DNA of 64,000 nucleotides from Nostoc sp. UHCC 0702 (GCA_017164015.1 CP071065.1:1-64000); one strand, 5' to 3'. Shown: positions 28,301 through 37,565, numbered from the stretch's first letter. Notes: generated by a model from the letters alone, not told the origin. Made by a program: numbers and translations.

Positions 28301-29409
28301 AGACTCGGTGGAATTTGTTGATGTTTGAGAGACAATGCGACTTTAATCAATCCAGCAATTCCCGCTGCTGCTTCCAAATGTCCAATATTAGTTTTAACTG
28401 AACCTACAGTACAGTAGTTTCCAGGCAGCCGTCCCTCTGCTAGAATTTTTCCTAAAGCTTTGATTTCTATGGGATCTCCCAAACTTGTGCCTGTACCATG
28501 AGCCTCAATGTATTGCACCTGACCAGGCGAAACACCGGAGATTCGATAAGCAGAACGTAAAACAGCTTCCTGTGCTTGGGGATTTGGTGCGGTAAGTCCA
28601 TTACTACGCCCATCTTGGTTAACTGCACTTCCCTTAATCACAGCATAAATGCGATCGCCCTCAGCCTGAGCTTGCGATAAGGGTTTCAAAATTACCACAC
28701 CCGCGCCTTCACCACGAACATAGCCATTAGCTCTTGCATCAAAAGTTTTACAACGACCATCAGGAGCCATGAACCCGGCTTTGGCAAAGTTAAACGTGGC
28801 TTTTGGTGACAACAAAAGATTCACTCCACCAGCCACCGCAAGTGTAGACTCTTCATTCCACAAGCTCTGACATGCATAGTGGACTGCAACGAGTGACGAG
28901 GAACAAGCCGTATCAAAGGCGATGCTTGGCCCTGTAAAATTTAACACATAGGAAATGCGGTTCGCTGCTATACAGTGAGATGTTCCAGTGGTCTTATAGA
29001 TGTCATCGTTGGAATTTTCCCAGGACAATACAGAAAAATCCTGACTTGAGATACCGATAAAGACACCAGTTTGCGTACCTGCTAAATGCGCTGGTATTTG
29101 TCCAGCATCTTCTAATGCTTCCCAAGTAACCTCTAGCAATAAGCGTTGCTGGGGATCCATGCTCGCAGCTTCTGGTGCAGAAATACCAAAGAATTTCGGG
29201 TCAAACTGCTCTACCTGGTCTAAAAAACCACCCCAAAAAGTATTTGTTTTGTCTAGTTTGACTGCCTTTGGGTCTATGTCCCATCGTGAAAGAGGTGTTT
29301 CTGTAATCGCATCCACACCATCAGATAGTAGTTGCCAAAAAGCCTCTGGATTTTTAGCATGAGGAAAACGGCATCCGATTCCGATGATGGCAATTGGTTC
29401 TCTATTCAT
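25306..29409 (-). CDS. Type I polyketide synthase: KS-AT-ACP-TE
   Basis: A 1367-residue single module. The ketosynthase (1 to about 425) has DTACSSS with Cys169, HGTGT and NIGHLEAAAG. The acyltransferase (about 530-830) has GQGSQY, the GHSVGEY active serine and a HAFH motif that predicts malonyl-CoA. After a Gln/Ser-rich linker, the acyl-carrier domain has LDVDSL with the phosphopantetheine serine near 1000. The C-terminal alpha/beta-hydrolase thioesterase has GHSFGG. There is no KR, DH or ER, so a beta-keto product is expected unless enzymes act in trans. It starts 10 bp after the P450 stop and is the third gene of an FAAL-P450-PKS operon. Confidence 0.95.
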   Translation of the reverse strand: MNREPIAIIGIGCRFPHAKNPEAFWQLLSDGVDAITETPLSRWDIDPKAVKLDKTNTFWGGFLDQVEQFDPKFFGISAPEAASMDPQQRLLLEVTWEALEDAGQIPAHLAGTQTGVFIGISSQDFSVLSWENSNDDIYKTTGTSHCIAANRISYVLNFTGPSIAFDTACSSSLVAVHYACQSLWNEESTLAVAGGVNLLLSPKATFNFAKAGFMAPDGRCKTFDARANGYVRGEGAGVVILKPLSQAQAEGDRIYAVIKGSAVNQDGRSNGLTAPNPQAQEAVLRSAYRISGVSPGQVQYIEAHGTGTSLGDPIEIKALGKILAEGRLPGNYCTVGSVKTNIGHLEAAAGIAGLIKVALSLKHQQIPPSLHFQKPNPYIPFDKLPLRVQQTLEPWPQGNSLALAGVSSFGFGGTNTHMVLAQAPVESPKDDVIEHPVHFLTLSAKNEDALGELAQRYREFLIDQPESALADICFTANVGRSHFNNRLAIVAESSVQLQKQLFAFTNHQKTATVISGLIESKKPPKIAFLFTGQGSQYIDMGRQLYETAPIFRQTLNRCDQILRTYLGNSLLAVLYPQPGEISPLDQTLYTQPALFAIEYALFELWKSWGVVPSVVMGHSVGEYVAACVAGVFSLEDGLKLIAERSRLMQNLPTNGEMVAVFAQEADIRKLVEIDENKVAIAARNSSQNTVISGEQQILQAICIQLENAGIKTVKLETSHAFHSPLMEPILAEFRQVAATISYSKPQINIISNVTGKQLKSDEITPDYWCRHMRQSVEFAASMQTVHDLGYEIFVEVGPKPILLKMGRNCLPAETGVWLASLRPGSSDWQQILQTLGSLYVRGQTINWSAFYQNHRQQKLRLPTYPFQRQRYWIEKQTTLESEQDLIQPILTESKNQSSKSQLPFQDSEKSKLVPVDRNSQIIEKEGILLNQILEMATKERVDFLTSYLQKKIAQVLRIDAQQVPVEDDILLELDVDSLIIIEVTNHIHQDLKIKIYPRDFYEKPTLLDVANYLDLEIKRTHANSFKEIQASAIKYKIPVKDENSNIYPSLSDSVRYQSTSSLSDSTLLEIQTGGSQRPFFCISGGAGNASYLCELAHHLGSNQPFYGLQKLDIDQEWNPYTICQNMASDYVKAIQTVQPQGPYFLGGHSFGGKVAFEMAQQLFKQGQEVALIALLDTSAPRSIKPTNFDWDRPTWVTYLLKTIEALGGINLDLSENILQSLNTDEKIDYLFEQFLNAEQLHPMNKKSLRITGNISSEQRAIRLYNWLVSFIANDLTFYPPEQVYLTRNILFRANDFNPERAVIFEDELFDILQDTAWGWGKFSAEPLEVHFIPGDHLTMLYEPHVQVIAEKLKRCIKQTQNLTFKGT

Positions 29410-29419
29410 AAGTTATAAG

Positions 29420-30691
29420 TTATTTATAAGTAAAAGTTACAGGGAGAGATTTTAAACCGCGTAAAGCTATGTTTTTACGCCACTCTAATTTGTCTGAAGC
29501 TAACTGTAAGTCAGGAAATTGTTGCAATAATGTGTTGATAGCAATTTGAGCTTGAACCCTTGCTAGTGCAGCGCCTAAACAATAATGAATACCATCACCA
29601 AAGGCAACATGGTTATCCTGATATCGATGAATATTGAACTGATCGGGATTGGGAAACTGATATGGATCTCGGTTAGCAGCTCCCAAACAAAGAATTAATT
29701 TTTCACCTGCTTGAATTGTTTGGTTCCCTATTTCTATATTGTCAATGGCAACACGAGCAGTTAATTGAACTGGGCTATCGTAGCGGAGTATTTCTTCAAC
29801 AGCACTTTGAATAATTGTTGGTTCTTTTTTCAGTTGTTCCATTTGATCGGGGTGATGCAGCAATGCCAACATCCCATTACCGATTGTATTGACTGTGGTT
29901 TCTTCACCTGTGGCAAATAATAATATGCAAATTGCCAGTAGTTCTTCAAGAGTTAGTTTGTCACTTTGTTCTCTAGCTGCAATTAAAGCACTAATTAAGT
30001 CTTCTTGTGGATTTTTTTCTCGTTCAATAATCAGACCGCGTAAATAGTCTTGAAACTCTCCAATCACTCGATTGAGGATTTCATATTCTTCTAGTGAGAC
30101 TAGTGAGTCTAAAATACGGGACAAAACATTAGACCATTGATGAAGCTGTTCTTGAGCTTCAATTGGTATTCCTAACATCTTACCGATCACAATTACAGGC
30201 AATGGCCCAGCAATATCGGCAATAATGTCCATATTTCCCTTATTTTGAACTTGCTCAAGCAAGTCATCCACTATTTTGTGGATACGGGGACGCATACGTT
30301 CAACGACTAGAGGAGAAAAAGCTTTCACAACCAAACTACGTAGTCTGTGGTGGTCTGGCGGATTCATATAAAACAGAATTTTGTTGCTGATCTGAGCAAG
30401 AGTATTGAGATTTCTCCCTCGATTTTGCAGGTATTGGTTTTTTTCTTTGATCAACTCTGGCTGGTCGTGGCTGCGAATACGATTACTTCTCAAAACTGCT
30501 TTGACATCAGCATAGCGAGTCAGAACCCAATCGCCTCCCACAAAAGATTTGTGTACAGGTTCTTCAAAGCGGAGGCGATGGTAAATGGGATAAGGATTAG
30601 TACGAAATTCGGAGCTATAAGGATTAAATTTGAAAGCTTTTTTTAACCCTATTTTGGGAACCTTGTTAATACTAATAACTTCTTGATTCAC
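29420..30691 (-). CDS. Cytochrome P450
   Basis: A soluble bacterial-type P450, about 423 residues. Heme-binding FGDGIHYCLGAALAR is near the C-terminus with the axial cysteine, EEILRY gives the ExxR pair, and the I-helix oxygen-activation segment is FATGEETT, with Gly-Glu-Glu where Gly-His/Asp-Glu is common. It presumably hydroxylates or oxidises the acyl chain handled by the flanking FAAL and PKS. The frame is open to a TTG at 30709. GTG 30691 has a GGAGG about 11 nt upstream and gives a normal N-terminus; the exact start is unsure. It lies between the FAAL (69 bp) and the PKS (10 bp). Confidence 0.93.
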   Translation of the reverse strand: MNQEVISINKVPKIGLKKAFKFNPYSSEFRTNPYPIYHRLRFEEPVHKSFVGGDWVLTRYADVKAVLRSNRIRSHDQPELIKEKNQYLQNRGRNLNTLAQISNKILFYMNPPDHHRLRSLVVKAFSPLVVERMRPRIHKIVDDLLEQVQNKGNMDIIADIAGPLPVIVIGKMLGIPIEAQEQLHQWSNVLSRILDSLVSLEEYEILNRVIGEFQDYLRGLIIEREKNPQEDLISALIAAREQSDKLTLEELLAICILLFATGEETTVNTIGNGMLALLHHPDQMEQLKKEPTIIQSAVEEILRYDSPVQLTARVAIDNIEIGNQTIQAGEKLILCLGAANRDPYQFPNPDQFNIHRYQDNHVAFGDGIHYCLGAALARVQAQIAINTLLQQFPDLQLASDKLEWRKNIALRGLKSLPVTFTYK

Positions 30692-30760
30692 GTTAGTTAT
30701 TTCCTCCAATTATACATTTTGTTCAACACCAACTAGAGAGTTAAATGCAGCAATTGACTG

Positions 30761-32824
30761 TTATCTAACTGTTAAATAATCTGCAAGTATTTCAATATTG
30801 GGGTACTCCCAGAAAAGGGTAGGTTCAAGTTCACAGCCAAGCCATTGGGCTAATTCTCCCGTCATGCTGACAGCTACTGAGGAATCTAGACCATATGCAG
30901 CAAAAGGTTCTTGAATGTCTATTTCATCTGGGGATACTTTCAGTGATGAAGCAAGATGAGAAACAAGCCAGGTGGCGATCGCTTCTTCTGTAAAAGCTGG
31001 TTCTCCAGATTCCTGATGGGGTTGAGACTCATGTGAATTTTGCACTTGCTCCCAAAAGGTTCCTACTTGTTGAATATTCGCTGTCCAATCTCCGACAATA
31101 TTCAAACTTCCATTGATAAACCCATCGCGACAAGCATAGCGCTGAATCTTACCGCTAGAAGTTTTTGGGATACTTGCTGTCTTCAATAGCACAACAGCAT
31201 AAACTTGTAGCTGATGCTCTTCGGATACTGCTTGACGAATGGCTTTCACTATCTCATCTATATCTAGCTGACGTATATAACTCCGCTCTACCTCTTGGAC
31301 AATGACTAGTCTTTCAACACCTTCCACCTCTATAGAAAATGCTGCTCCATAATTCAGTCTTAGTGCAGGATGGCTCTTTTGGACTGTCAATTCTATATCC
31401 TGGGGATAATAATTTTGCCCCCGGATGATAATCATGTCTTTGATGCGGCCTGTGACAAATAACTCGCCATCAAGCAAAAAGCCCAAATCACCGGTACGAA
31501 GAAATGGCCCTTCTTTTGTGTCTGTCAGATATGCATTAAAGCTATTTTGAGTCTCTTGAGGTTTTTTCCAGTAGCCTCTAGCCACACTCGGCCCAGAAAC
31601 CCAAATTTCTCCTATGTGTCCATCTGGATATTTAGTTAATGTTTCAGGATTAGCGATCGCAATTTTTTGTTCAAAGCAGTTCTTACCCGCACTGACAATG
31701 GCTTTAGTATCTTCTTGTTTTTCTCTAGTAGTCTTTACCAAGTTTTGCTTCAATGTTTGCTCGTTGACAAACTGAACAACTGGTAAATCTGTTTTTAAAC
31801 CCCCAGAAGTAATTAAAGTTGTTTCAGCCATTCCGTAGCAGGGGTAAAAAGCAGTTTTTTGAAAGCCAGAATCTTTAAAGCTAGTTAAAAACCGCTCTAT
31901 AGTTTCTGCGCGCACAGGTTCAGCACCAGTAAAAGCCACCTCCCAACTACTCAAATCAAGCTGAGAACGCTCCTGGCTATTAATCTTGTCAATACACAAA
32001 TCGTAGGCAAAGTTAGGGGCACCACTGGTAGTCGCTTTGTAGTCAGAAATAGCCTTTAACCAGCGAAAAGGCTTTTGTAGGAAAGTCTCTGGCGACATCA
32101 ATATGACAGGAAAACCACTATATAAAGGCTGTATTACTCCACCAATCAAACCCATATCGTGATAAGGAGGAAGCCATATTACACCTTTACTGTCAGCTGT
32201 ATGTCCAAAACACCTTTGAATTAAGTAAGAATTGTGCAATAGATTTCCATGACTTACCATCACTCCTTTGGGGGTTCCTGTTGAACCAGAAGTATATTGG
32301 AGAAATGCCAGTGAGTTGCTAGTTATTTCTGGTTTAAACCAATTGTCTGCATAATCGTCAGTTAGATCATCAGTAGTTATGTATTGCAAAGCTGCTAATT
32401 CTGGTTTTTCTTGGCAGCTTTGTGCCAAATTGATCGCTATAGATTTGCTGGTGAGGGCAAAAGTTGCTTGTGCGTCTTGTGCTATGGCTTGCAATCTTGT
32501 CAGCCGCTGATTGTGTCGGGGTGGATATACAGGAACAGCCGTTACACCTGCGTAGAGACACCCAAAAAAAGCAGCAATGTATTCTAATCCAGGTGGGTAC
32601 AAAAGCAGCGCTCTTTCGCCAATAGCTTTCATCCTCTGTAATAAACTAGCGATCGCTCGCGCTTTTTGATCTAATGCTTGATAGGTTAAGCTAACTTTTT
32701 GTGTTTCTCCATCTACTAAAAAGGTATATGCTACCTTTGTTTGTTGCTCTAGCGCTCTTTTGCCTAACAGATCCACTAAAGTAGCTTCAGCAAGAGTAGG
32801 AACTAAAAATAAACTTTTGTTCAT
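30761..32824 (-). CDS. Fatty acyl-AMP ligase fused to an acyl-carrier domain
   Basis: Activates a free fatty acid as acyl-AMP and loads it on a carrier protein. Of 687 residues, the first ~580 are an ANL adenylation domain of FAAL type: YTSGSTGTPKGVM near 180, YGMAETT, RTGDLGFLLDGELFVTGR, and the C-terminal lobe KDMIIIRGQNYYPQDIE. The last 80 residues form a carrier domain with GLDSS holding the phosphopantetheine serine. The ATG has GGAG 8 nt upstream. First gene of the FAAL-P450-PKS operon, it probably supplies the starter unit. Its promoter must lie in the long AT-rich gap upstream. Confidence 0.94.
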   Translation of the reverse strand: MNKSLFLVPTLAEATLVDLLGKRALEQQTKVAYTFLVDGETQKVSLTYQALDQKARAIASLLQRMKAIGERALLLYPPGLEYIAAFFGCLYAGVTAVPVYPPRHNQRLTRLQAIAQDAQATFALTSKSIAINLAQSCQEKPELAALQYITTDDLTDDYADNWFKPEITSNSLAFLQYTSGSTGTPKGVMVSHGNLLHNSYLIQRCFGHTADSKGVIWLPPYHDMGLIGGVIQPLYSGFPVILMSPETFLQKPFRWLKAISDYKATTSGAPNFAYDLCIDKINSQERSQLDLSSWEVAFTGAEPVRAETIERFLTSFKDSGFQKTAFYPCYGMAETTLITSGGLKTDLPVVQFVNEQTLKQNLVKTTREKQEDTKAIVSAGKNCFEQKIAIANPETLTKYPDGHIGEIWVSGPSVARGYWKKPQETQNSFNAYLTDTKEGPFLRTGDLGFLLDGELFVTGRIKDMIIIRGQNYYPQDIELTVQKSHPALRLNYGAAFSIEVEGVERLVIVQEVERSYIRQLDIDEIVKAIRQAVSEEHQLQVYAVVLLKTASIPKTSSGKIQRYACRDGFINGSLNIVGDWTANIQQVGTFWEQVQNSHESQPHQESGEPAFTEEAIATWLVSHLASSLKVSPDEIDIQEPFAAYGLDSSVAVSMTGELAQWLGCELEPTLFWEYPNIEILADYLTVR

Positions 32825-32978
32825 TAGAAATCTCCAAAAATTAAATTACTCAATCCATCCAAGACAACTAAAAAATTTCTCACGCTGCTCTACGGCAATT
32901 CCCTCAAGTTGGGAAACCATGCGCGGCTGTCTCTCTTGCTTACCAAAGCGATTGATTATTTTTTTATTTGTCAGTCTC

Positions 32979-33173
32979 TTAGAGGTTGTTTGAAAACTAT
33001 GGTGATTAATAGAAAAACCTCCACACTAACTCCCCTCCATACCCTCTTAGGAAGGGGGAGGTATAAAATCCTCTTTCCCTGTAAAAAACTTATAGATCCC
33101 TCTAGAAATTGAGAGAAACAGGAATGGAAGCGGGGTTTATACTATACTTTACAACTTGGCAAACATCCTCTTA
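32979..33173. repeat. Inverted-repeat element, AGAGG.TGTTT family (second copy)
   Basis: The left end is TTAGAGGTTGTTTGAAAA and the right end CAAACATCCTCTTA. Inside near the right end, ATACTATACTTTACAACTTG is the inverted counterpart of the segment just inside the left end of the 5613-5782 element. It lies upstream of the FAAL gene and has no coding capacity. Confidence 0.6.
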
Positions 33174-34114
33174 CAGCAAGCGTGTTGCTTCGTTATAGAT
33201 CAGCATTAGTCAAGTTAAAAAGTTGATGTAAAATTGAACTTTTTTCCTTGTACTCTTGAATTTAATCGCATCAGTTAATGACCTATTTTTTTACCTGATA
33301 AGGCAACGAAATAGGCTCAAAAGCTTATGAGATAAAGAATATACCTATTTATCCTAGAAAAGGACAGGTATAATTTCCTCAATAAGATCAATCAATAAGA
33401 TTGCTAATATTACCCGCATTGTAACAAAACTACTTAGAATGTCAATTGAGTTTACCAGGATACCTGTTACTCAAAATTTTACTTAATTTCTTACAGACAA
33501 TTTAGAGAGCATAGCAGATGCTTTACTTTTGGCAATTAAGGTTAAGAGTAAAACAAAAAGAATACAAACGTTTTTTTTAGCAAATATAACAAGTAAAAAA
33601 GTTAATTTTACATTTATTAATAAATATTTATAATTTTATTAACTTGATATAAAAATAATTTATATAGCAATTCATTCTATGAATTGCTATATAAATTTAT
33701 TGATGATTAGTATAATTTCGGATAAAAAAGCATTTTTAAGATATTTTACCTCACTGCCGAAATTAGGTAGTACTGACATCTGTGAACAACAAAATATTCT
33801 ATTACAGATAATACAAATTTATGTTGTTGGTCAAAAAATTAAACTTCAAAACATCAAAAAACTCGTTTTAATTAATATAGTCACTTATTACCAAGACACA
33901 GTAGTTTTTATATTAGCTGATTAGGAACACAATAGCCAATTATGAGTTAATTTACATAGTATTTAATATCTCAAAAAATCACTCGTTTATTTCAGACTAC
34001 ACTAGATATTGCTGTGTGACTGTTATCTTCATGTTGTAGCGGTAAATCATATTTATGAGTAACTACTTAGACCAATATCAAGTAGTATTTTCCACTTTGG
34101 GTATGAGTTTTAAT
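33174..34114. other. AT-rich gap with a perfect 19-bp inverted repeat
   Basis: Very AT-rich DNA upstream of the FAAL operon. The clearest structure is a perfect inverted repeat with 19-bp arms at 33657-33675 and 33679-33697 around a TCT loop. An 81-codon ORF starts within the hairpin but has no recognised domain, so I do not call it. No other structure was seen. Confidence 0.45.
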
Positions 34115-34430
34115 TACAAAGGAATTAACTTGTTCTGCTGTGTATATTCAGAAATCACTAGCTGATGAAAGCGAATAGTATCTTCCAACATAGATTCAAA
34201 TTTGAGTACTATTAAATCAACGCCAACCGCCTCGTATTCTTTGAGGCGCTTAATAACTGTGTAGCGATCGCCAACGAGTTGAGCAGATAAACCTAGATTG
34301 GCTTCAATGGTTTGACTGATATCTAGTTTGTTGTGGGCAACTACGTTAGGATCGATTTGCTGTTGAAAGTACTTGATTTGTTGGTGATCGGCAGAACGAT
34401 AAATTGCTTCTAATCTAACTTGCGTTTTTA
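34115..34430 (-). pseudogene. C-terminal remnant of a flavin-dependent monooxygenase (LLM class)
   Basis: A frame of about 105 codons on this strand ends at a TAA (34117-34115). It reads LEAIYRSADHQQIKYFQQQI, then GLSAQLVGDRYTVIKRLKEY, then EYEAVGVDLIVLKFESMLED. The pattern Q-L-V-G-x-x-x-x-V-x-x-R-L, followed by GVDLIVLKF, is the C-terminal segment of bacterial luciferase-like monooxygenases of the SsuD/SfnG type. Upstream the frame dissolves into AT-rich DNA without the rest of the enzyme. It is therefore a truncated relic, lying divergently from the intact sfnG. Confidence 0.6.
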
Positions 34431-34774
34431 AGTATAAAAAAATACTTATATATTCAGAAAAAATACGTCTGTATTCCCTTTTGGAATATGGAAATGGAAT
34501 TTAAGTATATCGAATCACGACATCGGAAAAGTTGCCGTGCTAAAGTCTGACTGATTCAAAACTACGGTAGCTCGGTCGATTTATGGTATATTACCACCAT
34601 CAGCTCCTGAGATTGTCTACAAGTAGACTCAAAGTAGTTTCCAGCCACTCTCAAGCTTTTGATTTTGACATATCAAGTTTTAGCTGAATTATTAGCGATG
34701 AAAAATTAACTTTAGTAGTATCACAAGCAAACTTAGACAAATCAGCAAGCAGTTCTAATTACAAACGCACAATT
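34431..34774. other. Upstream region of sfnG
   Basis: An AT-rich gap of 344 bp with no ORF. A short palindrome GTATATTAC lies near 34586-34594. The sfnG promoter should be here, but I could not fix its elements. Confidence 0.3.
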
Positions 34775-35869
34775 ATGGTAGATATTAAATTCGCATACTG
34801 GATTCCTAACGTCAGCGGGGGGTTAGTGGTAAGTAAAATCCCCCAACGGACAAATTGGACTTATGAATACAATGCTCAACTAGCTCAAACAGCTGAAGAA
34901 GTCGGGTTTGAATATGCTTTAGCACAAGCCAGATTTATCGCCAGCTATGGCGCTGAGTACCAGTTAGAAGCATTTACAACCGTATCAGCCCTAGCTCCAG
35001 TCACCAAAAAAATAAAGCTAATTGCAGCAGTTCACCCTGGCTTGTGGCATCCGGGAGTAGTTGCTAAAATCGGTTCCAGCATTGATTTTTTGTCCAACGG
35101 TAGGTTTGCCCTCAACGTAGTCAGCGGCTGGTTCAAAGATGAATTCACTATCTATGGTGAACCTTGGTTAGACCATGACGAACGCTATCGTCGTTCCGAG
35201 GAATTTATCCGTGTTCTCAAAGGTTTGTGGACAGAGGATGAGTTTCACTTCAAAGGCGACTTTTATCGTATCAACGGTGGTTGGGTGAAGCCCAAACCAC
35301 TTACCCAACCGCATCCAGAAATCTTCCAAGGCGGTAACTCAAAAGCAGCCCGGCGCATGGCTGGGCGGGTGTCTGATTGGTATTTTATGAATGGCAATAC
35401 TATAGAAGGGGTGCGAGAGCAGATTGCAGAGGTGTCTGCATTAGCTCGTAGTGAAGGACGCAAAATCAAGTTTGGTTTGAATTCCTTTATTATCGTGCGT
35501 GATACGGAAGCAGAAGCCCATGAAGTATTGCGCGAGATCATCGCCCAAGCTGATGTGGAAGCGGTTAAGGGATTTGGCGAAGCCGTGAAACAGGCGGGAG
35601 CCTCGACTCGTGAACGCGAGGGAATGTGGGCGAATTCCAATTTTGAAGACTTAGTACAGTATAACGATGGCTTCCGGTCAGGTTTGATAGGTACAGCTGA
35701 CCAAGTAGCCGAGAAGATTCGCCAATTTTATGAAGCCGGAGTTGATTTAATTCTCGGTGGCTTCTTACACTACTCAGATGATTTACCTGCATTTGGTCGT
35801 ACAGTAATTCCGATTGTGCGGGAACTAGAAGTTAATCGTCAGACATCTGATGAGTTGGTTGTGGTGTAG
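34775..35869 (+). CDS. sfnG: Dimethylsulfone monooxygenase SfnG-like (LLM flavin-dependent)
   Basis: An FMNH2-dependent two-component monooxygenase that, in SfnG, oxidises dimethyl sulfone to methanesulfinate for sulfur supply. The 364 residues cover the whole luciferase-like TIM barrel. KFAYWIPNVSGGLVVSKI at the N-terminus, NVVSGWFKDEF near 110 and GEPWLDHDERYRRSEEF near 127 are strongly SfnG-like, and the C-terminal GTADQVAEKIRQFYEAGVDL completes the fold. No flavin reductase is adjacent. It is followed after 440 bp by sfnB on the same strand, and the pairing supports a role under sulfur limitation. The physiological substrate in this organism is inference. Confidence 0.88.
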   Translation: MVDIKFAYWIPNVSGGLVVSKIPQRTNWTYEYNAQLAQTAEEVGFEYALAQARFIASYGAEYQLEAFTTVSALAPVTKKIKLIAAVHPGLWHPGVVAKIGSSIDFLSNGRFALNVVSGWFKDEFTIYGEPWLDHDERYRRSEEFIRVLKGLWTEDEFHFKGDFYRINGGWVKPKPLTQPHPEIFQGGNSKAARRMAGRVSDWYFMNGNTIEGVREQIAEVSALARSEGRKIKFGLNSFIIVRDTEAEAHEVLREIIAQADVEAVKGFGEAVKQAGASTREREGMWANSNFEDLVQYNDGFRSGLIGTADQVAEKIRQFYEAGVDLILGGFLHYSDDLPAFGRTVIPIVRELEVNRQTSDELVVV

Positions 35870-36040
35870 AGTCACAGGAATATACTTTGTAGGGGCGGGT
35901 TTTGTAGATTCAAGCTGTTCTAGATAATAGCTTTACTCACTCCTACAGCAATAATAATTAGCGATGCCAATGGCAAGCGCAAAGTGCTACGCAAATATTA
36001 GCGGTTAGTACACATTTTACAATCTCTGACATGAATCGAT

Positions 36041-36120
36041 GGCGTTGCTGAATCAAGGAATGAATCTTGTGGGACAGGCAAAATGCCCACTGTGCAATAC
36101 AAGGGACGGGCGAGACATCC
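36041..36120. repeat. MITE end joined to a CTTGTGGG-family repeat
   Basis: GGCGTTGCTGAATCAAGGAA at 36041 matches the left end of the elements at 39856 and 58631. It runs directly into CTTGTGGGACAGGC...GCCCACTGTG, a member of the 3077/12989 palindrome family. No right end was seen. It occupies the gap between sfnG and sfnB. Confidence 0.5.
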
Positions 36121-36309
36121 ATGCGACAAAACTATCAAAATCATCCCGCAATTATGCGACATCAAATTAGCTATCTTGTCTATCACCAACTTGAGATGGG
36201 TAAGATGTCCATTCTTCAAATGGGATGTGCTGATCAAATACAAATATTTTGCACAGTCTGATAGTAGTGGCGATTATAAGTTACTCAATTACAATCAAGG
36301 AGTTTTATC

Positions 36310-37515
36310 ATGACATCAGTAATTAATACTGAACAGCAAGCGCATATTATTCAGGATGATCAAGAAGCGATCGCGATCGCTCACGAACTAGCAGCTGAGT
36401 TTGCCAAGGGTGACTCAGAACGCGACCAAACTCGGCGTCTACCTGCCGAAGAAGTGCAAAAGTTCTCCCAAAGCGGATTGTGGGGGATTACAGTCCCTAA
36501 AGAGTATGGTGGGGCTTTTGTATCGAATGTCACCTTGGCAGAAGTAGTTAAAATCATCTCCGAAGCTGACTCTAGCCTCGGTCAAATTCCCCAAAATCAC
36601 CTCTATATGGTGGAAGCAATCCGGTTGGATGGCACACAAGAGCAGAAGAAGTTTTTCTTTGATTTGGTTCTACAAGGTAAGCGCTTTGGTAACGCCTTCT
36701 CGGAAATTGGCACTAAGTCTGTCACTGATGTCCAAACAAAGTTAGAACCAGATGGTTCTGACTACGTACTCAATGGACGCAAATACTACTCTGCTGGGGC
36801 ATTACTAGCACATTGGGTTCCTGTGATTGCTAACCAAGATGGTAAGACAGTGGTGGCATTTGTGGAAAGAGATGCCCCAGGATTGACCTTACTTGATGAC
36901 TGGACGAGCTTCGGACAGCGTACCACCGCCAGCGGCACTACCATTATTGAAAACGTGAAAGTGAAGGCAGAATACGTGATTCCCCACTATTTAGCCTTTG
37001 AGCGGGCTACACCGATGGGTGCGATCGCGCAAATCATCCAAGCTGCTGTAGACGTAGGAATTGCCAAAGCCGCAGTCCGTGACACCATCTACTTTGTCCG
37101 CAACCATACCCGCCCTTGGGTTGACAGCAACTTAGAAAAAGGATATGAAGACCCGCTAACACTCTATAATTTAGGCAATGTCCAAATTCAAGTTCACGCT
37201 GCTGAAGCATTGCTGCGGCGTGCGGGTGAGTTTATCGACATCGCCAACGAGTCAGGTTTAGAAGAACCCAAGGTAGTTGAAGCATCGATCGCAGTTGCTG
37301 AAGCCAAAGCCTTAGCCACCGAAGCATCACTACTAGCTACCAACAAGTTGTTTGAACTAGCAGGTACTAAGTCCACATTGGAGCAATTCAACTATAATCG
37401 CCACTGGCGAAATGCCCGCGCTCACACACTCCACGATCCCGTGCGCTGGAAATACTACGCTGTTGGCAACTACTTCCTCAATGGTGTTTATCCCCCACGC
37501 CATCCTTGGCTGTAA
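36310..37515 (+). CDS. sfnB: SfnB-type sulfur-acquisition oxidoreductase (acyl-CoA dehydrogenase fold)
   Basis: A 401-residue flavoprotein of the acyl-CoA dehydrogenase/DszC-like superfamily. It has the N-terminal helical domain (GLWGITVPKEYGGAFVSN), the central beta domain (GNAFSEIGTKSVTDVQTKL...LNGRKYYSAGALLAHWV) and the C-terminal helical domain, ending HDPVRWKYYAVGNYFLNG. SfnB proteins are linked to use of sulfones and sulfonates, probably as FMNH2-dependent monooxygenases, though the reaction is not settled. AAGGAG lies 8 nt before the ATG, a strong start. It lies downstream of sfnG with repeats between, so separate promoters are possible. Confidence 0.9.
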   Translation: MTSVINTEQQAHIIQDDQEAIAIAHELAAEFAKGDSERDQTRRLPAEEVQKFSQSGLWGITVPKEYGGAFVSNVTLAEVVKIISEADSSLGQIPQNHLYMVEAIRLDGTQEQKKFFFDLVLQGKRFGNAFSEIGTKSVTDVQTKLEPDGSDYVLNGRKYYSAGALLAHWVPVIANQDGKTVVAFVERDAPGLTLLDDWTSFGQRTTASGTTIIENVKVKAEYVIPHYLAFERATPMGAIAQIIQAAVDVGIAKAAVRDTIYFVRNHTRPWVDSNLEKGYEDPLTLYNLGNVQIQVHAAEALLRRAGEFIDIANESGLEEPKVVEASIAVAEAKALATEASLLATNKLFELAGTKSTLEQFNYNRHWRNARAHTLHDPVRWKYYAVGNYFLNGVYPPRHPWL

Positions 37516-37565
37516 TTGCCGCATTCTATATTGAAAGACTTTTTTAAATTTTGGATTTTGAATTC

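Noticed and set aside
33679..33924. 81-codon ORF in the gap upstream of the FAAL operon
   Set aside because: It starts within a hairpin, lacks a ribosome-binding site and any known domain; a real small gene cannot be excluded.
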